Shown: positions 52,613 to 60,705 of the stretch, in pieces
Layout: each line of letters begins with the position of its first letter
Position numbering within the stretch: the first letter of the stretch is position 1
Assembly: GCA_964602655.1 (NCBI GenBank)
Contig: CAZRSF010000024.1
Location: 7,027-71,026 of the forward strand
DNA: 64,000 bases
Direction: 5' to 3'
From: Moduliflexus sp964602655
Lineage (GTDB): Bacteria; Moduliflexota; Moduliflexia; Moduliflexales; Moduliflexaceae
The notes under the pieces: model-generated
Told to the model about the DNA's origin: nothing
Seen by the model: the letters and a program-made list of their open reading frames with translations, nothing else
Database searches by the model: none
Program-made: the position numbers and the translations under genes

Positions 52613-53288
52613 TCCGAATTTGCCCATCACTCATTTGAATCATGGTATGCGCCATCAGCGCCAATTTTTCGTTATGGGTGACAAGCACGATCATCATGCC
52701 AAGCTCTTGATTCAGACGTAACAACAATTCGCTGACCGCTTCGCCGGTTTTCGTGTCCAAATTCCCGGTCGGTTCATCCGCAAAAATGACTGTCGGTCTA
52801 TTCACTAACGCCCTGGCAATAGCGACGCGCTGCTGTTCGCCGCCGGATAATTCGCCGGGTTTATGGCGGACTCTCGCTTGCAAACCGACTTCTTGCAGCG
52901 CCGTCTCCGCTTTTTCGCGCGCCGCATCCGCTGGAAGGCGTTGGATCAATAACGGCATCATGACGTTCTCCAATGCGCTGAATTCCGGGAGCAGATGATG
53001 AAATTGAAAGACAAAGCCGATGTGCGTATTGCGAAAGCGGGCGAGATCGGCATCCGGCAATTGAAAAATATCAGTCTCGCCGTAATACACCGTGCCTTCG
53101 GATGGGCGATCCAATGCGCCTAACAGATGGAGCAAGGTGCTTTTGCCTGCGCCTGATGCGCCGACAATCGAAATCATTTCGCGAGGATGGATGGTCAGAT
53201 CAACCTTTTTTAACACATGGAGCATTTCCGCTCCCATATAAAACGCTTTGCTGATGCCCTCAGCGCGGATGCACGCAGAATTATTCAT
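52596..53288 (-). CDS. lolD: lipoprotein-releasing ABC transporter ATPase
   Basis: 230 residues, an ABC ATPase with GASGAGKSTLLHLLGALD (Walker A), LSGGEQQRVAIARALVNRPTVIFADEPTGNLD (signature and Walker B) and a LolD-type N-terminus. LolD powers release of mature lipoproteins from the inner membrane to LolA. It overlaps lolC by 8 bases and mcsB by 17. The many lipobox proteins in the window are its plausible clients. Confidence 0.95.
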   Translation of the reverse strand: MNNSACIRAEGISKAFYMGAEMLHVLKKVDLTIHPREMISIVGASGAGKSTLLHLLGALDRPSEGTVYYGETDIFQLPDADLARFRNTHIGFVFQFHHLLPEFSALENVMMPLLIQRLPADAAREKAETALQEVGLQARVRHKPGELSGGEQQRVAIARALVNRPTVIFADEPTGNLDTKTGEAVSELLLRLNQELGMMIVLVTHNEKLALMAHTMIQMSDGQIRNGAVA

Positions 53289-54531
53289 AGCGAAACACGA
53301 CCACCGGGTCTAACTTCGACGCCTGTCGAGCGGGATAGATAGTGGACAGAAAACAGATGACAATGGCTGAAAGAATGGTGATAATGACATCAGAGGCCAT
53401 AATCGTAAATGGAAGATGATCCAGATAATACGAGCCGCCGTTTAACGGAATGAGTTTATAAGTATCTCCCGCCCATGAGACAAGCAGGCCGAGCGCCGCG
53501 CCGATTATCGTTCCGAGCACGCCGATAATCACCCCTTCGAGCATGAAAATTTTCATGATGCTCTGCGATGTCGCGCCCAGACACTTTAACGTGGCGATGT
53601 CGCCTTGTTTCTCAATGACCATCATGACTAACATGCTGATAATGTTAAAGGCGGCGACCAGCACAATCAAGGTCAGAATCAGAAACATCGCCAATTTCTC
53701 CAAATTGATCGCTGAGAAGAGGCTTTTATTCATCTCTGTCCAGTCTTGCACCGCAAACAGACTGCCGAACTGCTGTTTCAGAGTCTCGGCGACCGGAGTG
53801 GTCTGATAGACATCCTTTAAGCGGACTTCTACGCCGGAGATTTCCTCTCCCACGCCAAAGAATCGCTGCGCCGTTGTCAAGGAAATATACGCAAAACCAG
53901 CATCGTAGTCATAAAAATCAGTGCTGATGATTCCGATGACCTGCATTTTTTTGAGCTTCGGGACTGGCCCTGTCGGGAGAATGCGTCCCATCGGCAGCAC
54001 GACCGTCACTTCATCCCCGGCGAAGACGCCTAATAGCCGGGCGACTTCGATCCCAAGCACGATGCCGTCGCGCGCAGGGTCTGATGGGTCTTCATAATTG
54101 CGATGGCGTTCGCCTAATCCTTCAATCGTTCCCTCTTTGATATGCGAGGCAAGATGCGCAATGCTTGCGGGATCGGATGTCTCAACCCCCATCATTTGAA
54201 CGCCAGCCACATTTTCTTCCGAACTGAGCAACACCTGCCCATTCACATACGGAAGCAGTGTGTCAATCTGCGGCATTTGCCGAAGTCGGGGCATGAACGT
54301 TTGGGCTTCCGTGATGGTCATTCCTGGCTTCTGAATCAGGATATGCGCCATCGTCCCCAGGATTTTATCCCGCACATCATCTTTAAAGCCAGTCATGACA
54401 GACAACACGATAATCAGCGCAGCGACGCCAATAGCCACGCCGCCGATAGAAATAAAGCTGATCAGCGAAATAAACGCCTGTTTTCGTTTGGCTTGTAAAT
54501 ATCTGAGGCTGACAAAAAATTCGTATGGCAT
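53281..54531 (-). CDS. lolC: lipoprotein-releasing system permease (LolC/LolE)
   Basis: 416 residues with the MacB-like periplasmic core between the first helix (about 20-45) and the last three (about 270-400). Diagnostic text: FVSLRYLQAKRKQAFISLISFISIGGVAIGVAALI and NIISMLVMMVIEKQGDIATLKCLGATSQSIMKIFMLEGV. One permease gene is present, so the transporter may be a homodimer (LolF-type) with LolD. It begins the minus-strand run that ends in clpC. Confidence 0.93.
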   Translation of the reverse strand: MPYEFFVSLRYLQAKRKQAFISLISFISIGGVAIGVAALIIVLSVMTGFKDDVRDKILGTMAHILIQKPGMTITEAQTFMPRLRQMPQIDTLLPYVNGQVLLSSEENVAGVQMMGVETSDPASIAHLASHIKEGTIEGLGERHRNYEDPSDPARDGIVLGIEVARLLGVFAGDEVTVVLPMGRILPTGPVPKLKKMQVIGIISTDFYDYDAGFAYISLTTAQRFFGVGEEISGVEVRLKDVYQTTPVAETLKQQFGSLFAVQDWTEMNKSLFSAINLEKLAMFLILTLIVLVAAFNIISMLVMMVIEKQGDIATLKCLGATSQSIMKIFMLEGVIIGVLGTIIGAALGLLVSWAGDTYKLIPLNGGSYYLDHLPFTIMASDVIITILSAIVICFLSTIYPARQASKLDPVVVFRYE

Positions 54532-54590
54532 CTGTTATGAAGATTTCATGAAAGGGCTGCGCGAGAATTGCGGCATTTCCTCTGAAAAAA

Positions 54591-54624
54591 GAAAAAAGGG
54601 AGTTCGTTTTCCGAAACTCCCTTT
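54591..54624 (-). terminator. terminator of tRNA-Glu
   Basis: On the minus strand AAAGGGAGTTTCG pairs with CGAACTCCCTTT and is followed by TTTCTTTTTTC. It directly follows the tRNA and precedes lolC on the same strand. Confidence 0.85.
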
Positions 54625-54634
54625 CTTTGAAGAA

Positions 54635-54707
54635 CGTCCCCAGGGGGATTCGAACCCCCGTCGCTGCCGTGAAAGGGCAGTGTCCTGGGCCCCTAGACGA
54701 TGGGGAC
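54635..54707 (-). tRNA. tRNA-Glu (TTC), CCA not encoded
   Basis: Read on the minus strand the acceptor GTCCCCA pairs with TGGGGAC, the D-arm carries TAGGGGCCCAGGAC, the anticodon stem CTGCC/GGCAG holds CTTTCAC (anticodon TTC), and the T-arm is GGTTCGAATCC. The discriminator is G. The next bases are TTC rather than CCA, so CCA must be added after transcription, unlike tRNA-Asp at 36590. Confidence 0.96.
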
Positions 54708-54754
54708 ATCACTCAAGAATTTATTGATGTCCTTTTGCTGAGTACGAGATGTAC

Positions 54755-54782
54755 GCTATAGAAACAGCGGTTTTTTTGTCAA
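54755..54782 (-). promoter_or_regulatory. promoter of tRNA-Glu
   Basis: On the minus strand TTGACA (54777-54782) and TATAGC (54755-54760) are 16 bases apart, about 50 bases upstream of the tRNA. Confidence 0.6.
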
Positions 54783-55169
54783 TAAAAAATTAGTGAAATT
54801 TCATTTTTTCTTTCATCGCATCGCAAGAAGAAACTGGTAAATTCCAGTAAGCTACGTTGAAAATCCGCGAGGTTGCAATGAGACACAATACGCCTGCTGA
54901 TCTTGATTGGCAGGAGAATCGCCGAGTGAACGCATTGTTGCGAATTCCCGCAAACTTTCTTATTGACATAAGAGGAGTTCACGCATACAGCGTAACAGAT
55001 GGTATTGTTATACGCGCCAGTGAGTTATCCATTCTGAGTTTTTTATTCTGTTTTCGAAACGGATCATCTTGAAAGAAACGAGACATCTCTCATCCAAGAA
55101 ACGTGGTCGGGTCTTCTTTAAAAATATCATCATATCCGGATGATGAATTGAGAAACTTCAGGTAATGCT
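54783..55169. other. intergenic stretch, no supported gene
   Basis: A plus frame at 54857-55072 and a minus frame at 54779-54982 overlap and show no family, so neither is called. A palindrome, CATCAT..CCGGATGATG, lies at about 55128-55145 and could be a regulatory site for the gene at 55170. Confidence 0.45.
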
Positions 55170-56642
55170 ATGAAGAAATTATCGCAAGGAGTTGATACCA
55201 TCAAACGAGTGTGGCGGCTGAAATCCCAAATAGAGGGTATCAGGGATAACATTAACTCTATGTCGAAAGAGCGAGCTGACAGCCCTTGTGCGGAAGAAAA
55301 CAAACGGCTGTTGCTTGAAAAAATTCTTCGCGTCCTATCTCAAATGCGAGAATTTGTCGATCCGACAGGTCAGGCGCGCCAACTGCCAGACTATGAAACG
55401 TTTTCGCCGGAAGATGTCAATTTGTCTCTGCCCGAACTTCTGCTGCTGTTCCAACAGACCATGACCCAACTTCAGCAGATGCCATTGAAAGTGCAAGAGA
55501 ATGCGTTTGCAATTTTATATTCCTATTTTATCGAACTGCAAGGATTGTATGATTTGATTTTTTTCAGCAGGTCGGAAAGCCCTCGTTCATTAACACCGCT
55601 CACCGCGTCGGCCATTGCAGAGCATCATAAACGCTATTTTCAATTGTCTGAAGAGATTGAACACGACCCGCTGATTCAAGAATATCGAAGCATCAAATAC
55701 GACTTTTTGATGAAGGTGTCTGTGCTGCACCATCTTCATACGATTATTGTTGACCTCTTGCCGCATTACTGGCTGTTGAAAATCAAAGAGGCCATTCAGA
55801 GAACCCCGAAATGCCGCCGGGTATTAGACCCGAAACAGATCAACTCTGTGGACGAACTTCGCGCCGCCTTACGCAGCCATCCGCTCGCGAAAAGCGAAAA
55901 AGTCCGCGTCGCGATTCACCGACATACCATGCGCGTCATTGACATCGTCTTCACGCATACCGCATTGCGTGTCGGGCGTCCTGTGTTCGACGCGCTTGTC
56001 CTGGCGATATGGATTCAAACCGTCAAGGATCATATCGTGCCAGGTATTCATCGGAAGGATTGGCAGGCGGAGCCACTGTATGAGGAACAAGAACATGACG
56101 TGGTTGACGCGAAAAATGGTCCGGGGAAGATTAAAATGTCGAGTGCATTTTTTATGCAGCCTCGCGTCACCTTCCTGCTCGAACGCTTTCTGATCTTTAA
56201 AATTCGCACAATGACCGTCGGCGATGTGGTGCGCGTCACGGAATTGGGCAACTGGATGCGCCAGAACTCTCCCGACGAGTTTTTGCAATTTTTCAATATC
56301 GCGATGGGAGATATGGGCGGTCTGGGAATTCGCACCATGCCGGAACATGAAATCGTGCAGACCAAAGACACCGAGTGGCTGTATGGCGCGTTGATGAGCT
56401 TTATCCCCGGCGGGATGACCAGCCCGGGCAGCATCTCCATGCGGAAGACCAATTATGGCTTGACGAAAGCAGAACAACTGTTTCAGGAAATTTTATTTTA
56501 CGATCCGCGCTTCAAAGGCTCATCCGGCTTTTTTTCTGATCTTGGCATTATGTTGAAAAGTCTTGGCGTCCTCAAGAAAGGACGCACCGGGCAGGCGCTC
56601 AAAAAGACGGAAAGTTATGTCGGCGATAAGCGTGGGTTTTGA
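55170..56642 (+). CDS. protein with a divergent bacterial sugar-transferase (PglC/WcaJ-like) C-terminal half
   Basis: 490 residues. Residues about 1-300 are charged, helical and unlike anything I know, with no membrane helix. Residues about 315-490 track the bacterial sugar transferase family: GPGKIKMSSAFFMQPRVTFLLE, FKIRTM at 343-348 (KFRTM in the family), then TELGNWMRQNSPDEFLQFFN and GDMGGLG around Asp369-Glu370, which match the catalytic DE dyad in LDELPQL. A PGGMTSPGSIS stretch parallels the KPGITG motif. The usual re-entrant membrane helix is not evident and VGPRP is changed, so it may be inactive or use a soluble substrate. Its stop overlaps the converging gene by 28 bases. Confidence 0.65.
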   Translation: MKKLSQGVDTIKRVWRLKSQIEGIRDNINSMSKERADSPCAEENKRLLLEKILRVLSQMREFVDPTGQARQLPDYETFSPEDVNLSLPELLLLFQQTMTQLQQMPLKVQENAFAILYSYFIELQGLYDLIFFSRSESPRSLTPLTASAIAEHHKRYFQLSEEIEHDPLIQEYRSIKYDFLMKVSVLHHLHTIIVDLLPHYWLLKIKEAIQRTPKCRRVLDPKQINSVDELRAALRSHPLAKSEKVRVAIHRHTMRVIDIVFTHTALRVGRPVFDALVLAIWIQTVKDHIVPGIHRKDWQAEPLYEEQEHDVVDAKNGPGKIKMSSAFFMQPRVTFLLERFLIFKIRTMTVGDVVRVTELGNWMRQNSPDEFLQFFNIAMGDMGGLGIRTMPEHEIVQTKDTEWLYGALMSFIPGGMTSPGSISMRKTNYGLTKAEQLFQEILFYDPRFKGSSGFFSDLGIMLKSLGVLKKGRTGQALKKTESYVGDKRGF

Positions 56643-57907
56643 ACCGAACTCTGCTCGCTCTGTTCAGGCGACGGCGCAACATGCACCCAGAGAATCGAAC
56701 GCTCCGTCGCCTCTTCTATCGTAAACACGATGCCGTGATAGTCAACGGATTCCCCGACGGCGGGAATATGACGGAATTCCGACAGTAAAAAGCCGCCGAG
56801 CGTGTCGAACGCGCCTTCCTCGAGTTTCAACGGCAACACAGCATTCATGTCTTCGATTTCGATCCGGGCGTTCATCCGAAATGCCCCGTCAGGCAATTCT
56901 TGATACATGGCGCTCTCCGGATCATCGAATTCGTCGTCAATCTCGCCGACAATCTGTTCTAACGAATCTTCGAGCGTCACGATTCCCAGCGCCCCGCCAT
57001 ATTCATTGACCACAATCGCGATTTGCGTATGATGGCGCTGCAAATCCTTGATAAAATCAGCCAACAGCATGGTGTCAGGCACGTAATACGCTTTGCGGAT
57101 AAAGCGATCTATCGTCATCTCTTTTGACGAGGCGCGCAACAGATCAAACGCATGAATGACACCAATCAAATGATCCACACGCTCCTCATAAATCGGAATG
57201 CGCGAAAAACCATGTTCATGAATCTGCTTAATCGCTTGCTCGATGGTCGTCCCTTTTTCAAGCGCCTGCACGTCCACTAACGGCACCATAATTTCTTCGA
57301 CGGTGGTATCGCCGAAATCGAAGACGCGCTGCATCATTTCCTTGCGCTGTTGGTCGGCAATCGCGCCCTGATCAGTGTGCAACAGGAATTTTAATTCTTC
57401 TCTGGTCAATGTTTGCTTGCGTTGTTTTTTCTCTATTCCTACAACGCGCATCATGCCGCCGGCAATCGCCGTGACCACGAAGACAATCGGATAAAACACC
57501 TTAAACGCAAGATGAAGAGGAGGCGCAATAATCGGCACAATCGTTTCCGCATGTTGCTGAAAAATACTTTTTGGCACGATTTCACCGAAAATCAAGGCGA
57601 CCGGCGTCAAAAATACCGCCACATAAAATTCGACATTATGCGCGAATTCCGGGTGCATTGACAGAATCGTAGTCAGCGTGACAGACGAAATCACTAAGGA
57701 GAGATTCGTGCCAACAAGGGTAGTGCCTAAAAAACGTTCCGGCTGCTGAAGCATCTTTTGCGCTAAGACTGCGCCTTTCGAGCCTAACGAGGCTAAATGT
57801 CGCAGTTTGATTTTATCCGCTGAGATAATCGCAATCTCCGAGCCGGAAAAAAACCCTTCGAAAAAGACGCAGCACACAACAATGATGACCCCTATCCACA
57901 ACAACAT
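56615..57907 (-). CDS. CorC/HlyC-type membrane protein with CBS domains (second copy)
   Basis: 430 residues from ATG 57907, which follows AGGAGC; the longer frame begins in the neighbour. Order: a CNNM/DUF21 membrane domain with three helices (FFEGFFSGSEIAIISADKIKLRHLAS), a pair of CBS domains (about 210-330, FDFGDTTVEEIMVPLVDV) and a CorC_HlyC C-terminal domain (ALPLKLEEGAFDTLGGFLLS). These proteins transport divalent cations or regulate them. A paralogue lies directly upstream. The end overlaps the converging sugar-transferase-like gene. Confidence 0.92.
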   Translation of the reverse strand: MLLWIGVIIVVCCVFFEGFFSGSEIAIISADKIKLRHLASLGSKGAVLAQKMLQQPERFLGTTLVGTNLSLVISSVTLTTILSMHPEFAHNVEFYVAVFLTPVALIFGEIVPKSIFQQHAETIVPIIAPPLHLAFKVFYPIVFVVTAIAGGMMRVVGIEKKQRKQTLTREELKFLLHTDQGAIADQQRKEMMQRVFDFGDTTVEEIMVPLVDVQALEKGTTIEQAIKQIHEHGFSRIPIYEERVDHLIGVIHAFDLLRASSKEMTIDRFIRKAYYVPDTMLLADFIKDLQRHHTQIAIVVNEYGGALGIVTLEDSLEQIVGEIDDEFDDPESAMYQELPDGAFRMNARIEIEDMNAVLPLKLEEGAFDTLGGFLLSEFRHIPAVGESVDYHGIVFTIEEATERSILWVHVAPSPEQSEQSSVQNPRLSPT

Positions 57908-57965
57908 CTTCTGCTCCTGAACATCAATGCGACGTTCGTCCGAAACCGCCGAACCGCATCTCTTG

Positions 57966-59234
57966 TTACTTCGCGTTCTTTTCCCTCGTGACAAGCACTT
58001 CCAGAATGCGCATATTGCGTAATTTACTGACGGAAATCATCAGTCCCTCGAAGACGGCGACATCTCCCCGCTTCGGCACGCGCCCTAATTGCTCAAGCAC
58101 TAACCCCGCGACCGTTCCGTAATATTCCGGGGAAAAATCCGTGCCGAATTCCTGATTGAATTCATGAATATGCATCATCGCATTCACGCGATACCGACGG
58201 CCTTCTTCGATGGGAAAGCATCGGAGCGTCTCATCCGTATCGAATTCATCCGAAATTTCGCCGACGATTTCTTCGAGAATATCCTCCAAACAGACTAATC
58301 CTGACGTGCCGCCGTATTCATCCACCACAATCGCAATATGGATATGCCGCTCTTGAAAATCTTTTAACAACTCCTGGACTTTTTTCGATTCCGGCACGAA
58401 ATACGCGTCGCGCAGCGCATGGCGCAGATGGAAATCTTCGCGGCGTTGATAAATAAACGGCAGCAGGTCTTTGACATAGACCATGCCGATCACATTGTCA
58501 ATCGTATCGTGATAGACGGGCACGCGGGCATATAATTCAGTCCGGCATTTTTCGACAATGGTCTCGAAACTGTCGTCTATGGAAAAACAAAACATATCCG
58601 TGCGCGGAATCATGATTTCTTTGACGCTGACACCGCTGAAATCAATCAAATTATTGATAATTTCGCGCTCGGTTGTTTCCACGACACCCTCGCGTTCGCT
58701 GACATCCAACAACGTGCGAAATTCCTGACCGGTGAGCATGCGCTCATGACTATTGCGCGTTCCGCCGACGAGGCGCAAGATTCCGTCAGCAATGGCCGTT
58801 AAGATGACGCGCGCCGGGAAAATAATGTAGGACAATAACAGCAGCGGACGACAAGCAACGAACGCGAAGCGCTCAGGAAATTGGACGGCTACGATCTTCG
58901 GCGTCACCTCGCCGAAAATCAAAAGCAAGAATGTCATCAGCGCAGTCGCGATGACGGGACCTAATTTCTCGCCGAAGATGCGTAATAACACATCTGAAGC
59001 CGTTGAAGACGCGAGAATATTGACAATCTGATTGCCCATCAGGATCGTCACCAACAAGCGGCTGGGATGCGCTAATAATGCGGAAATAATTTTGGCGGTC
59101 GCCGGGTCGCGTTTTTCCAGATGATGAAGCTTGATCGGATTCATCGAAAACAGCGATGTTTCCGAACCGGAAAAAAACGCCGAACAGCAAAATAAAAATG
59201 CGAGCAGAACAAGCGAACCGACCAGAAATTCCAT
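57966..59234 (-). CDS. CorC/HlyC-type membrane protein with CBS domains (first copy)
   Basis: 422 residues from ATG 59234, four bases after the dnaB stop; the longer frame is spurious. It has the same order as its neighbour: CNNM domain (FFSGSETSLFSMNPIKLHHLEKRDPA), CBS pair (VSVKEIMIPRTDMFCF) and CorC_HlyC domain. The two copies have diverged substantially, so they may form a heteromer or work on different ions. It is transcribed with dnaB. Confidence 0.92.
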   Translation of the reverse strand: MEFLVGSLVLLAFLFCCSAFFSGSETSLFSMNPIKLHHLEKRDPATAKIISALLAHPSRLLVTILMGNQIVNILASSTASDVLLRIFGEKLGPVIATALMTFLLLIFGEVTPKIVAVQFPERFAFVACRPLLLLSYIIFPARVILTAIADGILRLVGGTRNSHERMLTGQEFRTLLDVSEREGVVETTEREIINNLIDFSGVSVKEIMIPRTDMFCFSIDDSFETIVEKCRTELYARVPVYHDTIDNVIGMVYVKDLLPFIYQRREDFHLRHALRDAYFVPESKKVQELLKDFQERHIHIAIVVDEYGGTSGLVCLEDILEEIVGEISDEFDTDETLRCFPIEEGRRYRVNAMMHIHEFNQEFGTDFSPEYYGTVAGLVLEQLGRVPKRGDVAVFEGLMISVSKLRNMRILEVLVTREKNAK

Positions 59235-59238
59235 AGCG

Positions 59239-60540
59239 TTAAAACACGTTCCCGCTTTCGGGCGTGGCGTGGTGCGTGTCCAGATTTTCGAACCGCGTGT
59301 ATTGTTTGATGAACGCCAATTGCACGGTGCCGACCGGGCCGTTGCGCTGTTTGCCGATAATGATTTCCGCAATCCCTTCGGGCGCGTCGTCGAAATACAC
59401 GTCCGGGCGGTAAATGAACATGACGATGTCGGCATCTTGTTCAATCGCTCCGGATTCGCGCAAATCCGACAACTGCGGGCGTTTGTCCGTCCGCGATTCG
59501 ACGGCGCGGCTCAACTGCGACAACGCGATCACCGGGACGTGGATTTCTTTCGCCAATTGTTTCAGCGAGCGGGAAATTTCCGTGATTTCCTGCTGCCGGT
59601 TTTCCCGCGGCGAACGCGGCTGCATCAATTGCAAATAATCCACGATAATCGCGCCCAGCCCTTTCTCCATTTTCAGACGTTTGGCTTTGGCGCGCATTTC
59701 CAAAATCGAAATCGCCGCCGTATCATCAATATAAATCGGCGCTTTCGACAAAATTTCCGAGGCGTGCGTCAAACGCTCCCAGTCATCGGCTTCGAGGTCG
59801 CCGATGCGCACGCGCTGCGAATCCAAGCGCGATTCGCCGCAGAGCAGGCGAATGCCTAATTGCTCTTTCGACATTTCCAGGCTGAACACAGCGGTGGGAA
59901 TTTGCGCTTTGACGCCCATGTGATGCGCGACATTCAAACAAAACGAGGTCTTCCCCATCGCAGGGCGAGCCGCGAGAATAATGAGATCGGACGGCTGAAA
60001 CCCGGACGTCATGCGATCCAATTCGACGAAACCGGTCGGAACGCCCGTCACCATGCTCTTGGCCGCCGCTAATTCTTCGATCTTTTCGAAACTCTGCTGA
60101 ACAATCTCGCTGAGCGGAGTAAATGCCTGTTTGATCTGGCCTTCCGAGATTTCGAAAATTTTTTGTTCGGCGTCTTCAAGGATTCTGGTAACTTCTTCCG
60201 AATCGTCATAGCAGCGGGTCGCAATTTCAATCGAGGTGTTCAATAGACGTCTGGCAATGGCCTTTTCATGGACGATTCTGACATGAAATTCAATATTCGC
60301 AGCGGTCGGCACGACATCCACTAACGACACCAAATACGCCGGGCCGCCGATATGTTCCAGATCGCCGCTCCGCTCCAATTCGTCGCGCAGCAGCAAGAGA
60401 TCGATCACGTCGCCGCGTTCGTTCAGGCTCAACATGGCCTGAAAGATTTTCTGGTGGCTGGGGCGATAAAAATCGGACGGGTGAAAGATTTCCAACGCTT
60501 TGAAAATAGCGTTATTATCCAGCAGCACCGCGCCTAACAC
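59239..60540 (-). CDS. dnaB: replicative DNA helicase, 5' end unusual
   Basis: 433 residues from GTG 60540. The RecA-like domain (about 160-420) has GRPAMGKTSFCLNVA (Walker A) and VDYLQLM (Walker B), and SQLSRAVE with the arginine region; it is the ring helicase that unwinds the fork. The frame is open upstream and encodes KLPPFNLEAEQA, the conserved DnaB start, but it holds no ATG, GTG or TTG before a stop at 60613-60615, where a palindromic element begins. Translation may start at ATT (60607-60609) or CTG, or the first residues may be lost. Confidence 0.93.
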   Translation of the reverse strand: MLGAVLLDNNAIFKALEIFHPSDFYRPSHQKIFQAMLSLNERGDVIDLLLLRDELERSGDLEHIGGPAYLVSLVDVVPTAANIEFHVRIVHEKAIARRLLNTSIEIATRCYDDSEEVTRILEDAEQKIFEISEGQIKQAFTPLSEIVQQSFEKIEELAAAKSMVTGVPTGFVELDRMTSGFQPSDLIILAARPAMGKTSFCLNVAHHMGVKAQIPTAVFSLEMSKEQLGIRLLCGESRLDSQRVRIGDLEADDWERLTHASEILSKAPIYIDDTAAISILEMRAKAKRLKMEKGLGAIIVDYLQLMQPRSPRENRQQEITEISRSLKQLAKEIHVPVIALSQLSRAVESRTDKRPQLSDLRESGAIEQDADIVMFIYRPDVYFDDAPEGIAEIIIGKQRNGPVGTVQLAFIKQYTRFENLDTHHATPESGNVF

Positions 60541-60614
60541 GGCCTGTTCGGCTTCCAGATTAAAAGGCGGCAGCTTTTCAAGCGATTTTTTCGTTAATTT
60601 TTCCGTAATTATTT

Positions 60615-60674
60615 ACCACGAAACACGCGAAATGTACGAAAAATCCCTATTTACTTTCGTGCATTTCGTGGTTT
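60615..60674. repeat. palindromic element (CCACGAA family) at the dnaB 5' end
   Basis: ACCACGAAA at 60615-60623 pairs with TTTCGTGGT at 60664-60672, and ATGTACGAAA faces TTTCGTGCAT inside. It resembles the element at 26647. Its edge supplies the stop codon that closes the dnaB frame upstream. Confidence 0.78.
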
Positions 60675-60705
60675 CAGCGAACATGATGTGATGTGTCAAG
60701 CGAGG

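Noticed and set aside
54857..55072. 71-residue plus-strand frame
   Set aside because: No ribosome binding site or recognisable domain.
59131..59859. 242-residue plus-strand frame
   Set aside because: It is antisense to dnaB and the adjoining CBS gene.
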